This document shows positions 1-9,402 of a DNA stretch of 25,401 bases, piece by piece. The notes beneath the pieces were generated by a model. It saw nothing but the letters and a program-made list of their open reading frames with translations. It ran no database searches and was not told the origin of the DNA. Location of the stretch: NCBI GenBank assembly GCA_032718475.1, contig JAUCBJ010003980.1, positions 1 to 25,401 of the forward strand, read 5' to 3'. The DNA comes from Nemertoderma westbladi. Lineage: Eukaryota; Xenacoelomorpha; Nemertodermatida; Nemertodermatidae. The stretch's first letter is position 1. Every line of letters starts with the position of its first letter. Made by a program: the position numbers and the translations under genes.

Positions 1-84
1 TACCTAGCAACGCTATCAGCTGGTTTCAAAATAGAGGAACAAAAACTAGAGGAACTATTTCAGGAGCCTTTAAAACAACTATAA
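1..84 (+). CDS. possible 3' end of an unidentified coding exon
   Basis: Frame 1 is open from the window edge for 27 codons and ends in TAA at 82-84. The peptide is amphipathic and Glu/Lys/Leu-rich, with a segment reading IEEQKLEELFQEPLKQL, which looks more like protein than random AT-rich sequence. It is too short to assign a family and could be chance. No domain is recognised. The sequence to the left of the window would decide it. Confidence 0.2.
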   Translation, partial: YLATLSAGFKIEEQKLEELFQEPLKQL

Positions 85-191
85 ACACTATTTCATGATT
101 GAATTTAATGGAGTTATCAAGATGAAGTTAACCCTACAGTAACAGTACTCAGACACCGGTCAGCCATTACATTACATTACCACTCAGATTT

Positions 192-1253
192 GGTGTGCGG
201 ACACTTCCCCCCGGACACTTCCCCCCCGGACAGTTCCCCCCCGTTCAAGTAGGACACTTCCCCCCGGACACTTCCCCCCAGACACCCCCCCCCCCCCCCC
301 GACTGTTCTTAACTTTGCACATTATTATTTTTCATTTTGTAAGGTAAACGGACCGCTTGTATCCAGACAAGTTGTATCCAATTTTCCTTTCGTAGCTCAG
401 AAAGTGATCTTTTGCATCCCAATTTTACATTTTATATCCAAGTTATATTTATGGGTTTTATCAATGCAATTACATTGTATTGTTTTCTAATCTTTAAACA
501 ATTAATTAGATGACCTATAAATTCCATCCCCCGAATGATATACTGTTTTTATTAACTATAGAATTATAATAATTAATTGTTTTAATTATAGGTATTATTA
601 CTCTTCTTCAAATTGTAGCAGATGTGGATGAATATTATTATTGCAATCAAAACTATACCTCTCCAGGGTAAAATCGACATGCATCGACCTGTATTTTGTG
701 TTCAGCATTACATATTGAAAATTAATTAAATTTCCTGGTTACTTGCAATATTTTTAATTGGATTTTGTTGAATTATATAATATTGTAGTAATTTATATAT
801 TAATTTGGTTAACATTCAATACAGCTCTTACTTTAGGCTTAGTCAATTTATTATCTGATGTTACAAAATGAATTGATTATTTCAAAATGGTCTTAAAGTC
901 TTCCACCACGGGCACACAGGGAAATGCCGGGGTTTAGGGGCGCAGCCCCCAACGAAAGAAGAGGGGGTTTACAATAAAAAGAATAACAGACAAAATTTGA
1001 CTATAAAAATGTTTCTTTTATAATTTTGAAAAACCTTGACTATATACTTGTCCTGTAACCATCTTTAACTTTTGTTAATTGCTTTGGTGCACCCAGATTA
1101 ATTTTAACACTTTAACTGAGGGGGAAGTGTCCGGGGGGGAAGTGTCCTACTTGGACGGGGGGGAAGTGTCCGGGGGGGAAGTGTCCGGGGGGAAGTGTCC
1201 TACTTGGGCGGGGGGGGGGGGGGGGTGTCCGGGGGGGGAAGTGTCCTAGATCC
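192..1253. mobile_element. non-autonomous DNA transposon, copy 1 (9-bp TSD, minisatellite-built ends)
   Basis: This 1,062-bp element starts GGTGTGCGGACAC and ends GTGTCCTAGATCC. It is flanked by CTCAGATTT (183-191) and CTCAGATTC (1254-1262), a 9-bp target duplication with one mismatch. The left end is a tandem run of GGACACTTCCCCCC-like units, and the right end carries the same units inverted. A second copy at 12035-13210 shares the interior, which proves a dispersed family. A 9-bp duplication suggests a Mutator-like origin, but there is no transposase, so the superfamily is an inference. The G/C runs create spurious Pro/Gly-rich ORFs. Confidence 0.8.
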
Positions 1254-1262
1254 CTCAGATTC

Positions 1263-1934
1263 ACTTCCATTTTATTAATACAGCAACTACCTGCAGCACT
1301 ACAGAAACCCTTTCCTTGGTTCGATTTCATTGTATTAAAACGATGCATAATCGTCTGTACTTGAATACTGTATGTTGTATTGTGAATTGGAAATTAAAGT
1401 TACCTTTCTCTGCAAGTTATGTGTAATATTCTTAATTCAAAAACTTAAATACTAGCGGTAATATTGTTAACTCCCTCTAGCGGCCGATATTGATGTTGTG
1501 GGTCTGTGACCCTCTGTCACACTATATTAAATGTCAATGTTTACCAAATACCTAATAATTAATTGAGAACTACCCATGTCACTCAAATTAAATTCCATGA
1601 AGTGGTTCAAGTGTTATTAATCCTGGACAAATTGATATTTAGCGCCTCCTAGCGGCGGACCCTGTAAATGCACGACACTAGCACGATGCAAACTCGGTTT
1701 AATTACTTTGGGGACCGTCTTTTATATACCGGTATATATATACTGTATATATAATTTATACTGATATATATATAGCAATTGAGGGAAAGGAACAGGTTAC
1801 AGAGGCAGGCTTTTCTAACCATTGGTACCCGTATTCTAAGCTCTGAAGCTGGCGAACTTTCTTGGCTCGCCCCACAGTCTTTGTCAATTTAACCACTGAT
1901 TGTCAGTTCTGTCACAGGCCCTGTGTTACCAGAT
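1263..1934. other. AT-rich spacer, no gene seen
   Basis: No ORF or RNA gene is supported here. A self-complementary (TA)n-type tract lies at about 1728-1775. The short word CTAGCGGC occurs twice (near 1478 and 1650) without a larger repeat that I can define. Confidence 0.6.
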
Positions 1935-2161
1935 ACTACTACTACGATAAGCATGCTGCATTGCAGCTGCATTATATACATGTTATATAATATATATTAA
2001 GATTGCTCTGCCACAAAATTACGCCACCACAACTATCTCCCATGACATTTGCTAGATCATCCGCATCTTCAAGGCCAGTGTCCTTTAAGATGCGTCTCAA
2101 GAAAGTCATTATCTGTCCACTATGCTTATTCGCTCCATGAGGCCGCCAAAGCACAAGATTA
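1935..2161 (-). mobile_element. LINE 3' fragment A (5'-truncated)
   Basis: The minus strand encodes a piece with LVLWRPHGANKH, then TFLRRILKDTGLEDADDLANVMGD. This is the conserved tail that follows the reverse transcriptase in many animal non-LTR retrotransposons (LVLW-P-HG...DTGL...L...M-DR pattern). It matches fragment B at 2505-2965 in both the coding tail and the 3' UTR, which contains actactactac and gcatgctgcattgcagctgc. Homology stops abruptly at about 2161, as expected for 5' truncation. It is not functional. Confidence 0.75.
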
Positions 2162-2504
2162 TCTTTAAAACCAATCAGGAAATAGTGATAAACAAAATGT
2201 TATAGATTTATGAGTTTATTATATTAATTTATACATAAAGTTCTGGAACATTTTATTTATGTATGAAATAGCTACCGGTGTGCAATAGAGATATTGAATT
2301 AAGGGAAATGAATGGGTCACATGTAACCAAAACAATAATGGAGTCAATAGCACTGGTACATTATAATTTTAGCTGGTAATCAATGCATTATTGGCTGCAT
2401 CTAGGTCATATAACAGGCAGTAATCTGATAATCTGAAAGAGCATATCTAAAGGAAGTTTGATGCCATTAACAATGCTGATGAAAGCAGGCAATAAGCACA
2501 GGCA

Positions 2505-2965
2505 CAGCAATACTACTACTACAGATCGTAGTAGTACGATCGGCATGCTGCATTGCAGCTGCATTATATATATTACATATATAATAATAATGTTGTGCCG
2601 GCTAAAGACAAAATTGCGCCGCCACAACTCCCTATCACCCATGACGTTTGCTAGATCATCCGCATCTTCAAGGCCAGTGTCTTTTAAGATGCGTCTCAAG
2701 AAAGTTATGGGCTGTCCACCGTGCTTATTCGCCCCATGAGGGTGCCAAAGCACAAGATTATGCACTGGCTGGTCCTCACGGCGAAAGCAATGTCCTGCAA
2801 AGCGTAGGCGGCTCCGTTCAAGTGTCAAGCTAAGTGGAACCAATGAGACACATCCAATGTTATATAGTGTCTGGTTGTAGATGCGTTCATTGTACTTGAC
2901 ACACAATGAACCCGGCGCAGCATTCTTGTGAAAGTGCCATCCAAAGATAATTGGACCGTAAGTAA
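2505..2965 (-). mobile_element. LINE 3' fragment B (5'-truncated, frameshifted)
   Basis: On the minus strand the fragment begins with LDGTFTRMLRRVHC. It shifts frame near 2890-2905 and continues as VKYNERIYNQTLYN, SRLRFAGHCFRREDQPVHN, LVLWHPHGANKHGGQPITF and RRILKDTGLEDADDLANVMGDRELWRR. This is the C-terminal tail typical of RTE/Jockey-type LINE polymerases; the clade cannot be fixed from so little. The reverse transcriptase core is absent. The 3' UTR is shared with fragment A. The frameshift and truncation show a dead copy. Confidence 0.8.
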
Positions 2966-4554
2966 TTATTAATAATTGAATCTGTGAAATGCAAAAGGGC
3001 GTAAGTCCGTTTTTGAGGTTTCGAGTTGAATAAAATTTTCTAGGGTAAAAAACTATGCTGATTTGATTGGTCGCGCCATCTAAGCCATATCTCTGTTTAT
3101 TAACGAGATAATTTCATGTAAAACTAAAGGTGGTTTTGATTTCAGTGGAAATGATATGAAGATGGTGTAACTACCAAAGATATACCCTTTTGCATCCCAC
3201 CACTTAAAAATTAACCTCATTTTTACACCACTTTATAAATATTGGTTGATGACTCACTCATATTATATGCTAAAAGTTACCTCATTATTTGATTTGCTGG
3301 ACATTTAGTGAGAAATGTGGCGGGAATTCAAAAAGCAGTTTAATCAAGCATGCCCAAACAACATGTGAATACAGGATTAGCCAGCCATAGTCATTTTGCA
3401 GTTTGCAGTTTGCACTAGGCTTACTACATAGGTTACATATTCAGTGGTATTATTACATAAGATATGCTTTTAGGGATTTTAGCGTTTTTAGGATTTAGAT
3501 AGAATCTATAACCTGTATTTTTGGTGAAAACCTGGTATTCTTCACATTATTCTTCACTGGTATCCTTTTATAGATTATTTTATACATACAGTACAATTAA
3601 CCAGTTATCCTTCTTTGAAATACCCTACACGATAGCCTATGGTATACTGTATGTTTGTTATATGAGGTTGTCAGATTGTTTGAACTGAAAGTTGTACAGT
3701 AGGCCTACAATCCAACTCGATTTTTAAGCTGCTAGGTGACTCAAGTTGTTTGCTATATCCAGATATCGGGTAACGGTGTGACAGTCAATGTCAACCTCAC
3801 AGTAGTGTCGTCAGCTACCCGGTATCATGTAATACCATAGGCCTAATGATAGTTTTTCTGCCTCTATGCTAATACAGTAGAAGGACGTTATTTGTAAATA
3901 CATGTACTTCTTGCTGTAAATTTCAGTCACTTTTTCTTTGAAATTGTGAGATTTAAAATCACCTTTAAATTTTGCTCTATAAGAAATATACTAAAAAAAT
4001 CTGAAATGATTACCCGTTTAAATTTTTGTAAAATACTAGATTTTCACCTGCGGTTAAATCAGTATTATTCTTCAACCTATTTTAACTTTCTACACAAAGA
4101 CCTCCTCATATTTTTATATCTAGTTTTCAAATAAAGTCAATTTAATGAGTATAATGTTAATTTAGAGGCTTACAAGTTTTATGCAAATTTCCAAAGAATA
4201 TGAATTTATATAAAAAATACATGCAAAATAGAAAGGTCTAAACTGCTGTAACCCCTTCAGGCATAAATAAACTATTTCTTGGCAGTTTTATAGAGGCAAA
4301 AAAAGGTGTACCTTTTTTTTACTTTTAAAATTTTTTCACAATAATAATGCTGGATAGCTATTATTGCACTTAAAAACCCCCAAAAAGCAAAAATATCTAA
4401 TTTTATGTCAAAATCTTATTGATATAAATTAAAAGCTTTTGGAATAATTAAGTTTTTTAAATTTTTCTCATTTGTGCATTTTGGTAGTTACTTTTGCAAA
4501 ACCAAGCGCTTCAATTACTTAGGTAATTATTGGACTCTCATATAAGAGTATATC
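2966..4554. other. unassigned AT-rich sequence
   Basis: About 1.6 kb was read on both strands without a credible gene, RNA or transposon end. The only short ORF here (3946-4134) is Lys/Phe/Leu-rich, follows local AT content and shows no motif. Confidence 0.6.
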
Positions 4555-4690
4555 TAAGTAACCAGAAAAAAAATCAGCATTGAGTTTTTAACATGAGATC
4601 CTCTTAGAACCAACTGCGATATTAAATTTATTAGTTGTAACAGAAGCGGGATATTTAAATAATATTAATAATGTCTGGGAGTTGTGAACA
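4555..4690. repeat. diverged copy of the FReD gene 3' flank
   Basis: The stretch starting aaccagaaaaaaaatcagca resembles 10805-10940 in the same order and orientation. Shared words include cagcattgagtttttaa, gagatcctct, tttattagttg and taatgtc(t/c)ggga. In the second place it lies downstream of the FReD stop codon. Its presence here marks the far edge of a duplicated FReD block. Confidence 0.75.
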
Positions 4691-4766
4691 ATCTACTCCA
4701 CATAGACACGCGTCAAAAGGGACGGAATAGGGTTTCTTTTATTTTTTTATTAAATCGATAATAAAG

Positions 4767-5076
4767 TTGCATTACTTAAAATACCATCTAAAATTGTAAC
4801 AGATTTGTTGCGGTTTGAAATAAAGTTTCTAGTAGATTAAATTATTACAGGTTATTTATTTTGAGCGAAACATGAATCCAATCAGCATATGATTACTACA
4901 TACAAATATAGTCTCGTTACGTTAACCTTCTCAGTAAGGTAAGTATTTCCGCTTCTACGTATTGTTGCAATTTCAGTAACAAGTTAGGTAACTTTTATCC
5001 TCATTTCAATAAATACTTTGAAATGGTCTAGTAACGTTACACTACGTAAAATACCATCTATCATTTTCACACAGTT
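4767..5076. repeat. 270-bp tandem array, left part
   Basis: A partial monomer (4767-4806) is followed by one full monomer (4807-5076, 270 bp) starting gttgcgg and ending cattttcacacagtt. The array is interrupted at 5077 by the CACAGTG transposon and resumes at 8139. The monomer contains sequence similar to the last codons of the FReD 3' exon and its downstream flank. Confidence 0.9.
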
Positions 5077-5090
5077 CACAGTGGGCCAGA
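5077..5090 (+). repeat. left terminal inverted repeat (CACAGTG...)
   Basis: CACAGTGGGCCAGA, identical to the complement of 8121-8134. The first seven bases equal the consensus RSS heptamer. A CCAAAATTC block follows after a 22-base spacer (5106-5114). Confidence 0.95.
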
Positions 5091-5206
5091 AACCCTGTTT
5101 TGCGGCCAAAATTCATTATTTCTAAAAATATTCATGATTTGAGCACAATTTTTAACCTGTAAGGGTTTTCGGCAGCGGCGAATCTTCTGAGATGGGTTTC
5201 AAATTC

Positions 5207-6970
5207 TCAAATGGTAGCTTTGTGCCATTTCTGGCACGTGCCAAAATCGGCATATTTGGCAAACACAATAGACACAGGCAGAATGGCACAGATTTCGGTT
5301 TCACAAGGTTTAACAGGGTGCTGACAGGGTTTAACTAGGAATGATTTGTCAATGCCAAGTATTCTGGCAGAGACCTCAGCATTTTGGAATACCCTTCTTG
5401 CTGTATTTCCATCATTGGAAGTACCAGAGCCACCATATTTGGGTTGATCTATGATTAACCCAAGTTCAGTATGAAACTGGTCTTGGATCAGTGCTTTCTC
5501 CGTTTTCATAATCTGCTTTGCAGTTTTACCCCTAACAGACCATACTTTAAGTGTTCTTCTGTAGGCTATATGCAGCAAGCATTCCAGAAAACGGATCCAC
5601 TGATGAAGTGTGGAAAGACCATGGTGGTACATGGAGTTCTTTTCTGTGACTTTTCTCTTCAACAGAAGGTCAATTTCATTCATAAGTGAAGGTGTGGCGC
5701 CACACAAAGAACAACTTTGGCTGCTGTCAGTCATATCAGACAGCGCGGTGTGTACCTTGCCATCTATCATTGTTACATCAATGATGTGCATTACTGAGAG
5801 CTTAGACAGAGAGGTATCAGCAGGGATGACTTCACTACAGCTTGATTTTACATCAGCTATTTCTTTAAATAGCCTCTCTTGCTCATCGGTGATTCGCTGA
5901 GTTGTTTCTTTGGTATACTCGAAGCGAACTGGTCTACAATATAAGGTAGACGAAGGATGGTGGTTTCGCCATACAACCTTATGATGTGGGCTGCATTCTG
6001 TAAAAGCTCGGAGTTCCAGTGGAACCAAGCAAGTAATAAATATGGATGAGTCATCAGCAAAGTTTGCTCCAGAACTTGGAAGCTGTTTGTATGAGGACTG
6101 TCCAGTGCTCCCATCAAAACCCACCTTGCTTCGCAACACCATTCGGCAAATATCGCCCGTATTAGTGATGATTGAGTGAATTACTTCACTACTAGTGTCA
6201 CAAATACGTTTGGTGGTATGGTCAAGCAGGTTTTGCAATGGGACAGATGCCTGATAATCCTGGGAAATTATTCCTAATGGGTAACACCTATTTTTGGCTT
6301 CCCGGACGTGATTGTATGCTGGGTAGATGTTGACACCCTTAGAACATGCTTTGTTTCTGATTATCTGGTATATTGATTTACTTAATTTTCCATCGAGCAT
6401 TAGTGCAAGAGCTTCATCATCAGAATATACTACAGATGATTCGGGCTCGGTAGAAACATGCTTGATTATTTCAGATGTACGTTTTCTACCTTCAGCTTTC
6501 AAGGAAGCTGCAGTTGCTGCGACAAGAACAGGAGTTTTAAATTCCGATGTTATTTCCTGTACTCGTCTGCGTTTCGTACGATCTGAAGCTTCCCCAACGT
6601 CTATTGTTCTTCTACCTGATTTATTTTTGCGAGAAAAATAATTATTTTCTCCCGCCTCAACACTCATATGATCTTGCTGATGTTGTTGTTGCTGAGGTGT
6701 AACTGGCGATGGTAAACAATCACCTTCAGCTACAAAGGTCGAATGAAGCCATGCATAATTTTTATGTTCGAATTTAGACAGGATTCGACATGCTGATTGC
6801 CACTTAGCTCTGTACTTTATTAAGAATGTTCTAAGAATTTTACCAACTTTCAAAGATGAGGCAGATGGGTTCTGCTCCATGACAAAATTTAAAAGAGCAT
6901 CAAATTGAGTAATTGGGGATTTTCCCTCTAGGTTGGACCTGATATAATTATGTAGATCAATACGCAACAT
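5207..6970 (-). CDS. RAG1/Transib/Chapaev-like DDE transposase, C-terminally truncated
   Basis: A 587-aa ORF with ATG at 6970. Residues 1-80 are a conserved-looking N-terminal region. Residues 91-100 are Gln-rich and 117-137 are basic (KRRR), a possible nuclear signal. The RNase H-like core shows the first acid D286 in GFDGSTGQSSYKQ, a TLYCRPVRF strand, the second acid D403 in TMIDGK, a CSLC pair (C420, C423), then GLSTLHQWIRFLECLLH and NDGNTARRVF. Mouse RAG1 has D600, D708 and C727xxC730. Here the D-to-D spacing is 117 and D-to-Cys is 17, close to RAG1's 108 and 19. The counterparts of RAG1 H937/H942 and E962 are missing. The ORF stops 130 bp from the element end, too little room for them. 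The enzyme is therefore probably inactive. Confidence 0.85.
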   Translation of the reverse strand: MLRIDLHNYIRSNLEGKSPITQFDALLNFVMEQNPSASSLKVGKILRTFLIKYRAKWQSACRILSKFEHKNYAWLHSTFVAEGDCLPSPVTPQQQQHQQDHMSVEAGENNYFSRKNKSGRRTIDVGEASDRTKRRRVQEITSEFKTPVLVAATAASLKAEGRKRTSEIIKHVSTEPESSVVYSDDEALALMLDGKLSKSIYQIIRNKACSKGVNIYPAYNHVREAKNRCYPLGIISQDYQASVPLQNLLDHTTKRICDTSSEVIHSIITNTGDICRMVLRSKVGFDGSTGQSSYKQLPSSGANFADDSSIFITCLVPLELRAFTECSPHHKVVWRNHHPSSTLYCRPVRFEYTKETTQRITDEQERLFKEIADVKSSCSEVIPADTSLSKLSVMHIIDVTMIDGKVHTALSDMTDSSQSCSLCGATPSLMNEIDLLLKRKVTEKNSMYHHGLSTLHQWIRFLECLLHIAYRRTLKVWSVRGKTAKQIMKTEKALIQDQFHTELGLIIDQPKYGGSGTSNDGNTARRVFQNAEVSARILGIDKSFLVKPCQHPVKPCETEICAILPVSIVFAKYADFGTCQKWHKATI

Positions 6971-7134
6971 TTTGTTTGTACTATTTTACTTAATATTTAA
7001 ATATTATATTTGTGATAAGATGTATTTATAGATTCTCATAAACTTTTAAAAAATGTGCTGTAATTTTAATTTATAGAGTAAGAAGTGATAGCAGAGCCAG
7101 AAGTGATTGCAAAGCAAGTTAACTCAAGATTATA

Positions 7135-7430
7135 TAAGTCAATACTTGTATTTATTATACTAATTTAAGTCACATTGTGCAGTACATCGCATTATTCAAG
7201 TGACTGTCTGACTATGAGATATAATTATCCAACATGACAAAGAAGTATTATACTTTCCATGCTGCTGCTTATATAAGACGATACCGGTATTTTATATACT
7301 AATTTAAAACACACTGTGCTGTGCAGTACATCGCATTATTCCAGTATCCAGTAGTGACTGTCTGACTGTGAGGTATAATTCTCCAACATGACAATGAATC
7401 ATTATACTTTCCATGCTGCTCCTTTATAGT
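7135..7430. repeat. imperfect ~150-bp tandem duplication inside the transposon
   Basis: Two adjacent copies share agtacatcgcattatt (7181 and 7325), gactgtctgact, ccaacatgaca (7229 and 7383) and ttatactttccatgctgct. The offset drifts from 144 to 154 bp because of small indels. It lies upstream of the transposase start, in the presumed 5' leader or promoter. Confidence 0.8.
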
Positions 7431-8120
7431 GGAATTGGCAGGTACAACCTACGCAATTAGCCAATCACAAACCTTAACAACCTCAATATTACAGAGCCAT
7501 TGAGATTGGCTAAATGAAACCAGATAAGAATAGTGAGTAGAGTAGATGATGGTGTCATGGCACTCAGAGAACCTGCAAACAGCCTAAAAATCAAAATATC
7601 GTAAAATTCTGCTGGTCAACTTTTTTGATTTCTCATAAAAGTAGCAGATGGTAGCAGCTAATTTTTGATGTTTTTCAACCATGAATGATCGAGTAACAAA
7701 ATCTGATACAAATTTTTGCGGAGCTCAGCGGAGCTTTTTTTCCCTGGCTTCCTAAAATTTAAAATTATCACATTTTGTAAATATTTTAGAACATTTTACA
7801 ATATAAATTTTAAACTATTGCCCCTACCAACTCGATTGTGTCATTTTTGGAATCTACTGGAAGAGTAGAACATTTTGAAAAAAAAAATTTTTCAATTTGA
7901 ATAAAATGTTTTGATTTTATTGGAAAAATATTTATTTTGTGTATAAAATGTGAAAATTGTGCAAAAAATTCTAGAATTTTGAAATTTTTGCCAAAATCAG
8001 AAAATTTTGAAATAAAAAAATTTTTTTTTGCTTTTTTTTAGTCAATATATATATCACCTTTAACTTGGGATGCCAAAAAAAAAAATTTGAAAACATTATT
8101 TTTTTTGAGTTTTGACCACC

Positions 8121-8134
8121 TCTGGCCCACTGTG
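8121..8134 (-). repeat. right terminal inverted repeat
   Basis: The complement reads CACAGTGGGCCAGA, a perfect match to the left end. Reading inward, a 12-base spacer is followed by TCAAAACTC (8115-8107), which has a CAAAA core. The AGTT duplication follows at 8135-8138. Confidence 0.95.
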
Positions 8135-8138
8135 AGTT

Positions 8139-9402
8139 GTAGCGTTTTGAAATAAAGTTTGTAGTAGATTAAATTATTACAGGTTATTTATCTTGAGCGA
8201 AACATGAATCCAATCAGCATATGATTACTGCATACAAATATAGTTTCGTAATGTTGGCCTTCTCAGTAAGGTAAGTATTTCCGCTTCTACGTATTGTTGC
8301 AATTTCAGTAACAAGTTAGGTAACTTTTATCCTCATTTCAATAAATACTTTGAAATGGTCTAGTAACGTTACACTACGTAAAATACCATCTATCATTTTC
8401 ACACAGTTGTAGCGTTTTGAAATAAAGTTTGTAGTAGATTAAATTATTCCAGGTTATTTATCTTGAGCGAAACATGAATCCAATCAGCATATGATTACTA
8501 CATACAAATATAGTTTCGTTATCGTTTCGCCTTCTCAGTAAGGTAAGTATTTCCGCTTATACGCATTGTTTCAATATCAGTCACAAGTTAAGTAACTTTT
8601 ATCCTCATTTCAATAAATACTTTGAAATGGTCTAGTAATGTTACACTACGTAAAATACCATCTATCATTTTCACACATTTGTAGCGTTTTGAAATAAAGT
8701 TTGTAGTAGATTAAATTATTACAGGTTATTTATCTTGAGCGAAACATGAATCCAATCAGCATATGATTACTACATACAAATATAGTTTCGTTATCTTGGC
8801 CTTCTCAGTAAGGTAAGTATTTCCACTTATACGTATTGTTGCAATTTCAGTAACAAGTTAGGTAACTTTTATCCTCATTTCAATAAATACTTTGAAATGG
8901 TCTAGTAACGTTACACTACGTAAAATACCATCTATCATTTTCACACAGTTGTAGCGTTTTGAAATAAAGTTTGTAGTAGATTAAATTATTCCAGGTTATT
9001 TATCTTGAGCGAAACATGAATCCAATCAGCATATGATTACTACATACAAATATAGTTTCGTTATCTTGGCCTTCTCAGTAAGGTAAGTATTTCCACTTAT
9101 ACGTATTGTTGCAATTTCAGTAACAAGTTAGGTAACTTTTATCCTCATTTCAATAAATACTTTGAAATGGTCAAGTAACGTTACATTACGTAAATTACCA
9201 TCTAAAATTGTAACAGATTTGTTGCGTTTTGAAAAAAAGTTTCTAGTAGATTAAATTATTACAGGTTATTTATCTTGAGCGAAACATGAATCCAATCAGC
9301 ATATGATTACTACATACAAATATAGTTTCGTAATGTTGGCCTTCTCAGTAAGGTAAGTATTTCCGCTTCTACGTATTGTTTCAATTTCAGATAACTTTTA
9401 TC
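8139..9402. repeat. 270-bp tandem array, right part
   Basis: Monomers start (gtagcg or gttgcg) at 8139, 8409, 8681, 8951 and 9221, giving lengths of 270, 272, 270 and 270 bp plus a partial one. Copies differ by few substitutions. Each carries gagcgaaacatgaatccaat, tctcagtaaggtaagtattt, taacaagttaggtaactttt and tactttgaaatggtc. The last two phrases match the FReD C-terminal codons and 3' flank at 11060-11120. The final monomer runs directly into FReD pseudogene sequence at about 9403. Confidence 0.92.

Larger units (their letters stand above)
5077..8134 (-). mobile_element. RAG1/Transib/Chapaev-like DNA transposon with CACAGTG ends
   Basis: This 3,058-bp element has perfect 14-bp inverted ends, CACAGTGGGCCAGA at 5077-5090 and its complement at 8121-8134. 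It is flanked by AGTT on both sides (5073-5076 and 8135-8138). The interrupted 270-bp monomers give the empty site (cacacagttgtagcg), so both the ends and the 4-bp duplication are exact. One minus-strand ORF (6970-5207) encodes a RAG1/CMC-type transposase. The rest (6971-8134) is AT-rich non-coding sequence with an internal duplication. Transib and ProtoRAG elements make 5-bp duplications and Chapaev elements 4-bp, so the duplication favours a Chapaev-like placement. The heptamer matches the V(D)J signal. Confidence 0.88.

Noticed and set aside
8139-9402. CRISPR-like regular repeats
   Set aside because: Whole 270-bp monomers repeat without unique spacers; this is a satellite array in a eukaryotic genome.
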